Source of the DNA: Paragonimus westermani
Lineage: Eukaryota; Platyhelminthes; Trematoda; Plagiorchiida; Troglotrematidae
NCBI GenBank assembly: GCA_008508345.1
Contig: QNGE01001028.1
Coordinates: 87,564 to 151,563, forward strand
Direction: 5' to 3'
DNA: 64,000 bases
Positions 48,801-61,383 of the stretch are shown here, one piece after another. Under the pieces are notes generated by a model. That model had not been told where the DNA came from and made no database searches. It saw only the letters and a list, made by a program, of their open reading frames with translations. Positions within the stretch are counted from its first letter, which is position 1; each line of letters starts with the position of its first letter. Both the position numbers and the translations under genes were made by a program.

Positions 48801-50504
48801 AGTAAACAAGAAATCCGTTTCAGATTTAATTCAAACTCTGTCTTTTACCTGATGATTCAAAATAAGGATGACACAAAAATTAGAGTGTTTTAACATAGGT
48901 TGATTTCGGGCTTTATTCCAGTTGCCAAAACGAGCTAGGCGGAAAGTTTGTGTGAATGGGAACGTTAGGATCAATCGCATGTAGAGTTCAACACTTATAA
49001 TGAAAAACTCAATGCTTAATTTCGTGTGGGTATTTATTGACAAGTTTTCAACCTGAAAGACGCACACGACATTAGTAGTCTCTTTGACACACACTTACAA
49101 TAGTTCCACTTACCTAAACTGTCTTGAAAATGTTAAGCGTATGGTGAGCATAAGTTAGTTGGCACGAACTTTTGAACTGAATCAATCCATCAGCCGTTAC
49201 ACTGACATGCACGAAGTGTAGGTTCATAAACCTAGCCTCCGTGTTGTCACTTGTGATCGTACCTCATCATACTGGTTTCAACAATCCGGTTAGCTGAACA
49301 AACCAACAACGAGCAAATTATTAGGGTCACCAGTTGTGCCTATCTAACATGGGGACCAGCTGCCCGAGATCTCCCTCACATCACATCAAACACTTCTAAT
49401 ATAACGTGGCGCGCCTGGTTAATAATTCTGCGAGCACCACAAACTAATTAACACATGTGTCCTCAATTACTTTCCGTTTAAACAATGTGATATGATTTGG
49501 ATAAATGCTGCAAATAACGGGTCCGTTTTTGATCACATTCTATCCCAGCCGTTTGCAGTATGGCAGTCGTACAGACCGAGCAAATTTCATGAGTGGTCTG
49601 GGGTGCGCAGCTGACTCATGGGCCAGAGGGGTTACTCTTTCTTTCTTATCTTACCGAAAATACTCCCACATTGGGGTGCATCCCGCATATTTTTGGAAAT
49701 TCGCTGGCAGTATAACCATACGTCATGACTTGAGTGTATATGCAGTCTACCACTGAAAATCAACCAGCTAAAAAGCAAGAGTCGGGACAACGGTTTTGTG
49801 AAATTAATACACAAAACGACGACGTGGAGTGACACCTTGGTTTTTCGTCATTTTGTCAAACGAAGCGCTGAGTCAGTACAGTGATTGAGTTGTTGGTTCT
49901 AGTGTCGTTAACCGAACAGCATAATCTAGATGGGGTGTTTATATAGACGTTTGCTTGAGTGAGATAATTAGTTAGTAGGTAGATCACACACGTATTCTTA
50001 AACCAAGTCAATTCGATGGGTAACAATGTGGGAATAGAAACGCATGTAGTCAGATACCCGCCCTACACAGATTGAGATCAAAATTTGTGCTGTCGATCAG
50101 GGATTACCTGCTAAATAGCTACTAGGATTTTTTCACCACGGTTTAATGAGATTAACAAGACACGAACTACCAACCCAACTCATTCGATGAACGTGGATAC
50201 TAAAGAGTTTGCTTCGTGTTATTCACATTTGCAAGAAATGGGCAACTACTACATTTCTACTACTCTGTTCCCTGAAACCAGGTGAAATTATCTTAGTGAC
50301 AACTCAGGTATATATAAAAGTTTTTCCAGGGTGTAATAACATAATTTCGGATTTTGTATATTACCCAATCAAACGCTAAGGCACTGTCAGTCTCCCAAGA
50401 CTTGGACGCAAAACAAACACACTCGAAGCAAACCCATTTTTGTTAGTTGTATGTTCATATACCTGAAGACTGGAGAACGAGGTCCTTATTCACCTCACAT
50501 TTAG
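48801..50504. other. No gene recognised
   Basis: Chance-length frames; nothing recognised. Confidence 0.5.
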
Positions 50505-50726
50505 CTCCCGTTGATCAATATCGGCGAATCTGTGGTTAAATACGGTGATGCTAGTTTACTTCTAGCAAGTTTTACAGAACTTATAGGAGGGTTGTGGAAA
50601 TTTCCTAAATTCGTCCGATTCTGTGTTGAAAAGTTCAGAGGGCGTGTTAAACGGGAAGAACTAAGTTCAGTTTTTCACAACTTGGTAGAGGCTGAATCCG
50701 GAAAAGTCATCCGAGCTCTAATTTAG
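50505..50726 (+). CDS. Candidate terminal exon, 73 codons
   Basis: The frame follows an acceptor-like sequence (pyrimidine-rich TATTCACCTCACATTTAG, AG at 50,503-50,504) and ends in TAG at 50,724-50,726. The peptide looks protein-like compared with neighbouring chance frames: an even mix of charged and hydrophobic residues, a plausible amphipathic stretch around LLLASFTELIGGLWKFP, and a basic segment KFRGRVKREEL. No family is recognised. No matching upstream exon was identified, and length alone proves nothing. It could be chance. Confidence 0.22.
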   Translation, partial: LPLINIGESVVKYGDASLLLASFTELIGGLWKFPKFVRFCVEKFRGRVKREELSSVFHNLVEAESGKVIRALI

Positions 50727-52500
50727 CGTGCAATACAGGTAAAGTTTGGTTTGCAGAATCAAAACGAATGACTAAAGGCAACTGAGAACGATTGCCATTA
50801 GTTTCACTCTAACAATGATGACTCTGATGACGGGCTATCGTGCAACCTAAACGGTTTCCGGAATCTGCGTGTCTAGACTATATTTGATGACTCTTTCCGG
50901 ACTGACCCCGGCGCGGCTTTCCAGATTAGTCACCCACTGACGACTCAATAAGTTACTTGAGATGTGACGGTTATGATTGAGGAAGAGATGGCTCAATGGT
51001 TTACTTAATGGAGATTCGTGTGGGCGCAAATTAATTCTCTTCCGACATGCATGCTAATCACGGAGACTTACCCGGTCTAATCAGCCTGTCTTGCTATGAC
51101 TGCGAAAGGAGCGTTGTTACTGCTATATGATCCTTCGTAACAAGAACATCATCGAATACGAAATATGAGCACTGACGTTGGATAATTAGTCCAACACAAT
51201 CATTCGCAAACGTGTTATACAAAAACAAAAAGCCTTTGGGTAATCTAGTGAAAGAACTCAATAAGGCACTGACCTTGCTGGATATCGTGTAGAAGGTTAG
51301 GGACAAATGAATGTCATCCAATTTGATTCTTCTGTGGTTTCGTCCATGTGAGTTAGTAGTACTCAAGTATTCGCGTTCAGAAAGGTACTGAGTCCACCCC
51401 GATCGGCAGTCTCATTATTAATGATTTTTCTTGGTAAACGGTTGCCACAGGTCTATAACTTAACAATACAGAACAATTAGAGTCATCTGCGCTTCCTCAC
51501 TTCCGATTCTGTTCTGAGCAGTTACCCAAAGTTTGATGTAGTTGGCACAAATAAGTTGCCCAAAGTTGAAAAGCTGTGGGATTTCAAGTGAAATGAGCAG
51601 CAATGAACCTGTTGTTTAGCTAGTTATTGTTCGCACAACATTATTACAAAAGCCCGTTATTTATCTTCATATTTAAGAGGTAATTTTTAAAGTAATCAAC
51701 AATTACAAATGGAAATTCGCCTGTGCCATACAATTGATCGAACCTATCGGGACAAAGTCTGGTCGTCACTGGTAAGTTGTTCTACACCCCATAACCAGTA
51801 GTGCACTGGAAATCTGTCCTTTATGATATGATTTTGTGTGCAGCCATAAATGTTGCGTTCTATTAGAAATATTAATAATCCTGCCACACACATGGGAAAA
51901 GCTTGCTCTGTCGTTAATCAATAATGGATTCGTCTGGCGATTTGTTTGATTTCATTGTTTTCCCATTAACTTACGAACATTTGGCGCTAGCGATAACCGA
52001 ACAGACTGAAGTTCACATGCCCAGAGTGATTTTTTAAGTAGAAGGGAGCTTCTAACGGAGAGTCTAATCCTATAAGTACCAAATCAAATATTCACTTTTT
52101 CTCGAAGCATAAAACAATGCGTAATAACAAATTGTGAACATGTGTGAATTTAATCGGACTATGGCGGCAACATTTCGGACGATCTCTTCAATACGTAAAC
52201 TGGAACACCAAAGAATACAGAGGTACAGACGAACAGAACAACAACAAGAATAGTCAATTAGTTAGTTTTATGTTAAAGGAAAGCTGATCAGCTCTAAGGT
52301 AGACAAACGACCTGGGAAAAACTTTTACACAGAGGTGATCGGCGAGTAATGGAGAGCATTGTGGCTATAGTGTGACCTGTTTCCAATATTTGAACTGTGA
52401 TGGGCTAGTTAGGACTTCGGTTTGATCGTTCTGAACCACTTCTGTTTCTCTGTCAGAAGCGCTAGACGTATCAGCATATGCCTGTGTTTTTCTGTCCTAG
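50727..52500. other. No gene recognised
   Basis: Nothing supported on either strand. Confidence 0.5.
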
Positions 52501-52580
52501 GAACCGGTTTGTTCTGCCGATTTTTGCTTTACCGCGGTTGCAAGTGAAGTATTATTTTGCGACAAACAGTCCTGAACCAG
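52501..52580 (+). CDS. Candidate internal exon, 80 bp
   Basis: Bounded by a strong acceptor-like tract (GTTTTTCTGTCCTAG ending at 52,500) and a strong donor (CAG/GTGAGC at 52,578-52,586). It lies inside an open frame of 109 codons. The exon peptide is short and unrecognised. Without partner exons this is only a splice-signal coincidence worth noting. Confidence 0.15.
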
Positions 52581-53032
52581 GTGAGCAACATCCTTACCTG
52601 TATATAGGGGACGCAACTCAGTCGTCAGCCTGTCGAAGTCAGGATAGAGTGCAATATTGTGTCTACGTCAGATGTGATTTGATTGTTACTGAAGGTTCGA
52701 CTGATAAAGAACTGTTTCTCGAGAATCATACGCACGGCAAAACTGGTTGGTCTTTCCCGGCTCTGAAGTATGACATACTTCTCACGGATATGTGTTTGCG
52801 AGGATGACCAACATTCAGATTTATTCTTTTTTTGGTTAGCACACATCATTACACGTGTCTGCCGGGTTCTGTGAAACAGTATTTGCATCAGACCACCTTT
52901 ATAAGCAATGGATTCAAAAAAAAGATCAATCTTGACTGTAATATCCCAAGCATTGTTCATATTCGTGGCACGTCGGGTTCACTAGTTGCTGGCGCGGTGG
53001 TTACTTATAGTCGAAAATGATAACGTCAGTTA
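52581..53032. other. No gene recognised
   Basis: Overlapping open frames on both strands (to 52,807 plus; 52,625-52,960 minus), neither with a motif. Confidence 0.4.
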
Positions 53033-53048
53033 AATATATATATATATC
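53033..53048. repeat. (AT)n microsatellite
   Basis: A short uninterrupted AT alternation. Confidence 0.9.
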
Positions 53049-54397
53049 ACATAACTAGCAGTGTACCAAATGCAAGCGAATAACAAACTAGATAACGAAT
53101 TGTGGATCACTGATTAGACAAGTGGAGGTTTACGAGGTGTGATGGAGGGGTGGGTTGATGTCAGTGTAATCCTTGGCTTGTAATTCTTTTTGTGTGAAGC
53201 TGTAAAAGCTTCGGAGACAAGGTCCTCTTGGTTTTGTAATTATCGTTTCAAACCTCTCATGAAGTGAACACATGTAAAAGGCCTGAAGGATTTTTAGCTT
53301 GACGGTGTTCATGATCAGTGACAGTCCCAAACCATGAGCAGAATAATGTGTGTGGCGAGTTCAAGACAAGATTCTACAGACAGCAGTTTTGTGGGACGTG
53401 TCGGTTTCTCAATGAGTGAACACGGTTGTTTATGGAGGTCACGTTATAGGTCGGAGTGTAGGGTAAAAGGTCATAAACCGTCGAAACGCGTTGAGATATG
53501 TGCAGCGCGTCAGTGCGGTTATTAATGCAGAGACGGACAAAGATGTGTTGAAAATGTGTCATTTTATGTGTCTGGTCAAGAGGACACCCACAAGGAACCA
53601 TCCGGTCGCATACCAAGTGGAGTATCTAAATAACCTAAACTGTCTTTCATCGCTTTTTCGTGGGAAACAGAGGAACATGAAAGTACGGATTTCACGGGAA
53701 TCAAAGCCAAAACATTGCTAATGTCTTTGGTAGTTATCAGCTTATCATCCACATACCAGTGTGGGGGTGACACCAGTGGCAGCAACCATTTGCATTCACT
53801 GGCGTTGGACCCAGGAAGTTACTTGCGGTCACACCATTTATTTGTTTGTGAGGCAAGCCCCTACAATCCGATCTACTGAAATACATTAGTTCCGTGAGGG
53901 TACTTAACGAGGATGAACGAAGGCAAATTATGAAAGGAACAAACTCTCACAAAAACTAGACAGATCTTCTGATTAACATATCACGCTTGTTCCTGAGCTA
54001 GCCTTTCAGCCAAGCAGGATGTATTGCAGTATGCTCAACGCTGGTACCTTGCTTGTACTACTCACTGAATGTCGGTTGGAATGTGCCTGCGAGTTTTTGC
54101 ATCTGAATCCACTGCTTTTTCGCGCGATTTATGCTCCCAAAAATATCATTTTGCGCTGTCCTCCTAGATTTCATCTTGTTGACTTCCAGGCTTCATGCAG
54201 CTTTAGTTGATTCGATCAAGCTTTCGAACCTCCATTGCCTCTAACACACCACATTGCTGAACCATCAACAATATTCACATTTACCGGCTCTGTTATCCTC
54301 TTTCAAAATGATATTATTTTCTAGGGTAAACAGCTATCACCTCTGTGTTGATCCTGGCAGTTGATGAAGTGTTGACCACATGTTGGATGATAAAGTG
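53049..54397. other. No gene recognised; multi-frame open region
   Basis: At 53,130-53,790 several frames are open on both strands at once. I found no RT, integrase or transposase motif in any of them. A decayed repeat is possible but not shown. Confidence 0.4.
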
Positions 54398-54420
54398 TCC
54401 GCCTATCTCGCTTAGGCGGA
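54398..54420. repeat. Perfect 8-bp GC-rich hairpin
   Basis: TCCGCCTA and TAGGCGGA flank a 7-base loop. It is isolated, without a T-run or other partner. Confidence 0.6.
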
Positions 54421-57186
54421 ATGAGACGCGTTTCTCCGAGAGGCTTGCCGAGGTACTGAGAGCTCTGTAGCTAGCCGAAGCAAAAGTATCAACCGAAAAA
54501 CAGGAGTCTGGTATGTATACAATATAAACTTTCGCTGTTCGTTCAGTTCAACGCAGCCCGGACACTATAAGTTCACTGAGAATCCTCCAAAACGATTATC
54601 TATTTGTGGCCTCATGGGTTTGAACAGGTTAAAAGTTCCTAAAATATTCTGCAAATTAGTCCAGTGACAAACAAAATCTGACAGTTGCCAATGGAATCAT
54701 ACCAGTGCGTTTTCCTGTAGAAACGAAAGCTAATCCCAACAATGAACCACCTTTGCCTACCTGCGGAATCCACCATTAAGCATCTTAATACATATATCAG
54801 TTCGTTTGACAGTGTCCTCGATTTCCCAAAGTCAGTCTAATCAAACACATACTCACCCCACTTGACATCGGTGGGAAAGGTATTTCGTGGTTAGTTGATG
54901 CTGCTCTTATCTCACGCATAGCGAGAGAAGAGAGTGCTTTCCATGGAACGTCCAGTTATTCAAAAACTCTGTCAAGGACAACAAATTTGGGCCCCTTGAG
55001 TGGGACATCATCGCAGTACTACTTGTTCAGTGTTTTATTGTGAATACCGGGAAATTAGTTAAATTCCACCTTCTGTTATACTGCCGAGGTCTTCAGCAAG
55101 TGGCTCTTTCTGCAACGTCCGGTCGGTAAGTGCTTTTCCCCGATCCACCCTCTCGGGGATTTTTCATTCGTAGTGGTCTGTGAATAAACGTGTGGACTTC
55201 ACGAGGTCGTTGAGATGACCAAACTATTTTTTGCCTTGGTAATTCCGGTCCGTCAAGAAGAACCAAATCCGTTCAATACTGTTCATTCACATTTGATTTG
55301 TGCCGTGCTGGGCACAATCATGTGACTAAAGTCTTGACGGCAGAACCCGTGCAGTTCGCAAAGAGTTTCAAGAACCAACACAACCCACGTTTATCACACT
55401 CGGTATGACTACTGATAGTGACACCAACGCTAGTTCCCTTGATGGAAATATATTGCATTATGATCGAAGTTGGGTTGCCTGGACAGGCAAGTTAGGAAAG
55501 TTCGATAGCGGAGTTTTGTACGGGGTGTCACTACACTGTTGGGTTTCTGTGATAATCATTTTAGATGAAATGTCTTGCCATTTCTTGAACAATCCATTTT
55601 GTCTACTAAGCGGCTTGTTGATGCAGTTGCTGCTTCCTTACCACTGAAAATTCTTAGTTTCATAATTATCAGTGACATTTTTGTGAGGGAAATTTGAATT
55701 GGTTTGTTTTTATCTTCGGTAGGCTACTCAACAACGAACACTTTCTGTCCTTGTGCATGAGGTTTGACTACGTTACCTCTCAAATATCCTGGACAGCAGT
55801 TGATTTCGTAAGCCAAATTTTCTAACAGGCCCCACATATTATTTTCGCCCAACTATAATTGTGTTTTCTGCTTTTGCCTCCCTGACTGAAAAAAAACGTC
55901 TGTTGTTCAGCACTGAAAATCGTGCGACGCCTTGCGTTTGTTGACTAAGTTATCTGACAATTTGTCTTCATTTTTAATTTCTACGTTCGTTTCCGTTTCC
56001 TGAGGTTTTGCTAAAACTTGCATATAACCGACACCTCAGCATAAATGAAAGCAGTAATGGTTGTAATGTATATATAATAATTCTCTTATTTCCTTGACAG
56101 CAACGTTTAGTGACATGTACAAATATCACACTATCTAAGAGTGATACCTTGAAATTTGTATGGCTGATTGTTTGAAATACATGTGTGCTCACATTTTCAG
56201 ATCGGACTGTGGTTGATCCCTATAGGCATTCATGGTTAGTCAAGTGTTAGTCAAGTATACGTTGCGTACCTGGTTAGTTTGTTGAAAAAATTCGAAATAC
56301 GAGAATGTGAACACCATAACATAGTCCATATTTATTAGAATGACAATATCCATGTTACAGTGACATGACAACGTTTTCCTTGGAGTTGCTGTCACTGCGT
56401 TTTTGTTGGTCTGAGACTACCGCTTTTCAAAATTTTGGCTCATGTAATTGAGTTATTTAATCAGACATGCGTCCTAGTTTTCACGCCTTTCAAACAGATT
56501 CGGCTGAGCAGCTGGTCAGTGTAAGCATTGACTGGCACTGACCTAGGCAGTATCTCTGGAAACGGTTGCCCAAATCCACGTGTGTTTTCATTTTTCGCGC
56601 GGACTTGATCCAAAATCCGTGTGGAAAAACCCATGAAACATGACTCAGACAGAATATTTTCCAGTGCGACAACCGCCTTTTTTGTACTCAAGGACGTCCA
56701 CTAAAAACTACCTGCAAGTAATTTCGATGCATTAGTGGAAAAGGAGCAGTTGGGTTCATCAGTGGGTCAGTGTAGCTTTCAAAAGAGAGCGTTGGTAACA
56801 TTCTATCCGTACTCGACAGTAATATAAATTAGACGATCATCTTGGCCGGATTCTACTCTTGGTGTACGTGTAAGGTGCCGTGTTTTTGCCTCAAGTTAGC
56901 AAGCGATACACAAGAAACATACTTGGAGTGTTCAATACATCGAGCTTAGTAGTTTTGTGCCGTATACCTTGGTGAGAAAAGTAATCAACTGCTTGATGGA
57001 CATAATCTTAAGAATGTACACGGATAATACTGTCGTCAAGGAAATGGCATCCAGGCGTCGAATATTCATACAAACAATCTGTCCGGAAAGATTTACACAC
57101 ACAACCGTGAAGTGGATGAGACAACCGTTTACACTGAATTACCTTTTACGGGTGATACCCTAGTCAAATCCACAACGCGTAAGCTC
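54421..57186. other. No gene recognised
   Basis: Chance-length frames only. A short direct repeat (GTTAGTCAAGT twice) lies near 56,236-56,256. Confidence 0.5.
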
Positions 57187-57756
57187 TGACGTGTAGTTAC
57201 GAGACGGTTAAGCACGCGTTCAGGCCTGCGTAAACTTATAACTGCACACGCTCGAAATCCGACAAACCACTTATCGTTAATACACGAGGCCTACAGGTCT
57301 CGGCTTGCCCAGTACCGCGCAAAATTTACTTCCCATCGTGGTTTGTCGCAACAAGAACGTCAAAGCCATCCGGAAGAGTTTAACGCTCACCATCTACCTT
57401 GTCTTCTTGCCGTCAGTTTTCATTTGTCAATGTTGAAATGTGTAACACTAATTCGTTATACCAGTGACCTTTATAACCCTAGGCGTATTTCAAAATGTCT
57501 CCATTTAGTCGCCGCCGATCGCAACATGAATCGACTAACGGCAAGCATTATTAATCGACTGCATTTGCTGCATTGGCAATTTTCTGTCATAGATCAAGGG
57601 CAACAGTCTGACGCATCCGATATTTCGACCGTTACAAGCATACACTCATCGTACCAAGGCATATGTGATTCCTCCGCAAAACTCTCTTTTCTAAACATAT
57701 CAGAAAGTGCATCCGAGACATCCCAATGTGACGCAACGCATCAGCCATCAGCCTAG
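57187..57756 (+). pseudogene. Unrecognised decayed coding region, 5' part
   Basis: An open stretch of about 189 codons following a TGA at 57,184-57,186, with no ATG near its start, so it is the interior of a coding sequence. The composition is visibly less AT-rich than the flanks. The peptide has a basic, His/Arg/Leu-rich first half (LRKLITAHARNPTNHL, EAYRSRLAQYRAKF), then a Ser/Thr/Asp-rich end (QQSDASDISTVTSIHSSYQG). No known family is recognised. It stops at TAG 57,754-57,756, and the reading then appears to continue in another frame from about 57,774, as expected of a frameshifted pseudogene. It is read with the next entry as one unit. Confidence 0.4.
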
Positions 57757-57773
57757 GTGGATCCAGCCAACCA

Positions 57774-58952
57774 ACTTTCATAAAAATTCCTATACAACCG
57801 TCCAGATTCGAACACATCTTCCCAGACAACGTCATTCTGCCCAGCATTCCTGTATGTTACAACCAAACCTACTAAAACTGTTAGGCAGTTCTGTTAAGCA
57901 AATCGACGTAACGGGAGTGCGTAGATGACATTTTACATGCGGACTATTTTGTTACCTACTACGGACCATCGGTAAACACCTCTGGTAGCCATCTGGGGAA
58001 GTCGGATATCTATATGGAGCTGGATAACCAACTTTTTATGCCTAACAGCTTTTCAAGCAAAACTATGTTACTCACTCAGAAACTACTACCGACTTTCCAT
58101 CATCAAGCACGACGAGTATCAGTCTGAAAGATCGCAGACCCACTTTCCTTGACGTATTCGGATCAAATGATTCGTCACCTTGATACATCTCACTCAGCCA
58201 TCCAGCGAACTGTTGCCGGCCACGTCTGTCAAACTAGAAGCAACCCTAATAAACCTGCGCTCTTGACACCGCACCTTTCTCTGTCCTTTTCTGGAACAGT
58301 GATGACTGTCGTCTATCCGACTTTGCTGGCAACTACGACAGCCTTAGGCACTGTCTTGAAACCTGCAAAGTCTGCTAACCTGGACAGCAGCAATTTACCG
58401 GATCGTCGTGAGTTGGTTCCACTAAACAACGAGTCTGATTACATTATAGTCACTGAAGCAGCAGTAGACCAGCCCCGGGAATGTACTGAGTGTGACCCAT
58501 TTGGATCGTTGGTAACATTCCTAGAAAACTGCCAACTTAGTCCCATCTTAAGAGAGATGATTATTCAGATCCGCGAAAAACATTTTGTCACACCATGGAG
58601 ACTATCAAGACAACAGCGTCACATCACGAGGGTCAGAAGCTGCCTGCACCCACGACTACTTCAGGTTGGACACATACAAAACCTTTACAGGTCAAGGAAG
58701 AAGGACACAGCAGCGGCGGTACCTGACTGAAGAATGCCGTAGCTGAAGTTCCTCGGAATCACAGACTACTGGGGTGAAAAACTTGATGGTCCGAATATAC
58801 TTGACAACCGGTCTCCATGGAATGTGGCTCCATGTTGCCGCAAGCTTGTTGCATTAATCTGTGGAGCTGAAATCGCCAAGCAATGCCGTTCCCTGGGAGG
58901 ACCTGCACCCGGACCTGAACGACTCATAGCTACCGACGTTGCTCATCCTTAA
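57774..58952 (+). pseudogene. Unrecognised decayed coding region, 3' part
   Basis: A single frame stays protein-like over about 390 codons. It is broken by stops near 57,867, 57,876 and 57,909 and at 58,125, 58,728 and 58,740, and ends at TAA 58,950. The longest clean run is 58,128-58,727 (200 codons), far above chance for a frame that also continues on both sides. Readable pieces include FEHIFPDNVILPSIPVCYNQ, CTECDPFGSLVTFLENCQLS and LKFLGITDYWGEKLDG. Several cysteines fall in the 3' third (CTEC, CC, C), but no named domain is recognised. No RT, transposase or protease motif is seen. It is most likely a dead gene copy or repeat-encoded protein; no poly(A) tail was found just after it. Confidence 0.5.
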
Positions 58953-60722
58953 GTAAAATCACTGAATGTTTTTCAATTTATTATTGATCAGTGAACAACT
59001 TCCACAAACGAACACTGCTTGCACAACACTTGTACCGCTCGTGCCATCTGACCTCCGTCCACTTTCTGTTTCTTCAGTGGTCTTCATAAAAGCGGAATTA
59101 AGTGCAACCATCATCTTGTCCGCTCCCTCTTCAGGGTTCTAGACATAATGTTTAGGTGGAGAGAAGACTTGCTAATAACTTCACCCTAGGTCATTAGCTG
59201 TGTCCAGAGACAGTTTTATGGCGTAGTTGGATTCATAGTTATTTAAGGCGTAGTTAGATTTGAGGCCGAAAGACGCCCGCTTGAAAGCAAATAAACCAAA
59301 CCAGCTGGATCTGCTTACCATAAACTTCTAGCCTGGAGCGCGTTTACTACTCACTGCAATTGGCATGATGCATTCCGCTATCGGTTCGTCCCTACGAGTT
59401 AACCATTTACCGTGCAATATATTGTGTTTGGTATATAATATCAAAATGAGCTAGGAGTCCACAAAAATTATCACGTATCAGATAAAACACTCACTTCAGT
59501 AGGCCCACCTGATATTCGGCTGGCTGGGCACTTGTGATATAGGCAAATCCGCGTGTCTTTCTTGACTTCCAGCCGGTTTTTGTTCAAGGTGCGTGGTTTT
59601 TTGTAGACAAACAGATTTTAATTAATCACGTTCAGTTTCGGCTTTCTTTGTACCATTACGAAATTCCTTGGTCTCAACATTTGCGTTTTATTCCTACAGT
59701 GTGGATTTTAATGTCTCCATTTTGGACTTTTTAATCTTGAAAATCAGTTGCTTCAGTTCAATTATCTCACTGAATATTCACAGTGGGAACGTAACGGAAA
59801 GCAAAGCTAAAAATCTGGAATTGGCCGGTAAATGTGAATATCAATAACATGTCGATAATTACAGGCTGACAGTCGTCATTCAGTAACTGTCACTGACTGA
59901 GGGCGAACACGTTGGCCGTTTGTGTCAAACTTTGCTTTGAGTTGGAGTTATTTGTACTGGGAGTGACGCATCCCCAATACAACTCACACCCTTTCGTGCC
60001 CACTTATTACAGGTTTTTGTCCGAGTTAACGCCAAGTACCAAAGTGTGTTGTTTACAAGCGTGAGTATGCACTAAGCCCCGCGTCAGTCAATACACGCGA
60101 TCCGGCCTGCTCAAACGGGCACCTCACTCTGATGAGTCTGGGTGAAAAAAGATAAAATATGGAAGCCGAGACAAACTGTTCACTGAATGGCGTCAGATTT
60201 CACAAAGTCTGCTGTACAGGGTAGTCGATCGACCAGATATAATCCAGGGGCTCGCCAGCGTGAAGAGCACCGTAGTAGATACAACTTGATGTGTTGTTCC
60301 TCATATATTGTTGATTTCATAGCAGCAACATTTGATCAATACAGAATAAACTTATCATGTTCAGTATCAATTTTCGATTGTGTCTATAAATTAAGCAATT
60401 GTTGTGCCCGATCAGTCGCCAGTTCACTTAAAAGTTTGTTGCTAGATCCTTCCAGTCCCAATGCTCACCCTGGGCTGAGATTTGACGATTGCTTCGAACA
60501 AATTAGTAACAACTTTACTTCGCATGAGTAGCAAGGTTCACAGACAACAAAATGTTTGACTTATTCCTGCTGGATCATTCTGGCTAGATTTTGCAGGATA
60601 TGCTTAATGAAGTGGGAATTTACCTACTGCTGATGTGTAGTGCGAGATTTTAGCGTTTCATATAGATTGAACATCACCCATAATTATTCGCAGCCGTCTT
60701 ATTCCCATAAATTCTCTAATCG
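58953..60722. other. No gene recognised
   Basis: Chance-length frames. A short imperfect direct repeat (GGCGTAGTTGGATT / GGCGTAGTTAGATT) lies at 59,220-59,262. AATAAACCAAACC at 59,289 resembles the SINE tail but has no further similarity. Confidence 0.45.
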
Positions 60723-60862
60723 GCCTCTTTCGAAAAGGAGCATTAGTCTTTAACCTCACTTTTGTCCTTGTCTTGGCACATATTTAACGAGAACGAAACT
60801 CGAATCTCAGGTCTTTCTGATAGGGACCGATTGGAAGTCTATAAGAATGCGATGGCTGCGAT
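60723..60862. repeat. Two inverted fragments of the hammerhead SINE body
   Basis: A minus-strand fragment (60,723-60,752; GCCTCTTTCGAAAAGGAGCA) and a plus-strand fragment (60,787-60,862; GAACGAAACTCGAATCTCAG, then GATTGGAAGTCTAT and GCGATGGCTGCGA) match the region from the hammerhead 3' side to the body. They face away from each other around a 34-base spacer. Neither keeps a hammerhead core. Confidence 0.6.
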
Positions 60863-61383
60863 CAGTTGTAGAAGATGTTCAGTTTATATGAAAACCCTAT
60901 GCACATAAAGGTGATAACGTTGCAAGGACTTTCTATGATAAAGGTTGTTCCGGCCTATACGAAATAACTAAAGAACACCTACGGAGATAAATTGTACTAG
61001 GTATACTTCTAGACGTACATATTTTGACATGGGGTATCGTCAAAAGATGACATGCGATTCAGCACCTGTTTGGTCGTTTAAAACTCCAGGTGTGCAGAGT
61101 TGTTAACTATTGTCTGTTAAATAAATTGACTAAGAGACGCGTCTGATGAATGCAGAGTGGTTTACGGACATTTCGTCAACAAAGCGCCTTTCTGTTTTCA
61201 CTGCCGATGACTAACTGGAAGTAAGTGTGGCAGAGAGAAAGCGAAACCCAAACCAATAAATGGAATGTTGCCATAACATTAGGAGTAATCTGTTCACGTT
61301 TTCTGAAGGGGACAGCACCTGTGTGTGACTATACATTGTTGACAGATTGATGAACGTTATTAAACTGTCGCAATGTTTTACAA
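60863..61383. other. No gene recognised
   Basis: No coding signal. The 5' flank or untranslated part of the downstream PLE could lie here. Confidence 0.4.

Noticed and set aside
53130..53790. Overlapping frames on both strands as a transposon gene
   Set aside because: None contains a recognisable RT, integrase, transposase or endonuclease motif; kept only as a multi-frame open region.
60134..60160. CTGATGA followed by GTGAAAA as a hammerhead core
   Set aside because: No stem II can form between CTGATGA and GAAA, and there is no matching stem I or cleavage triplet.
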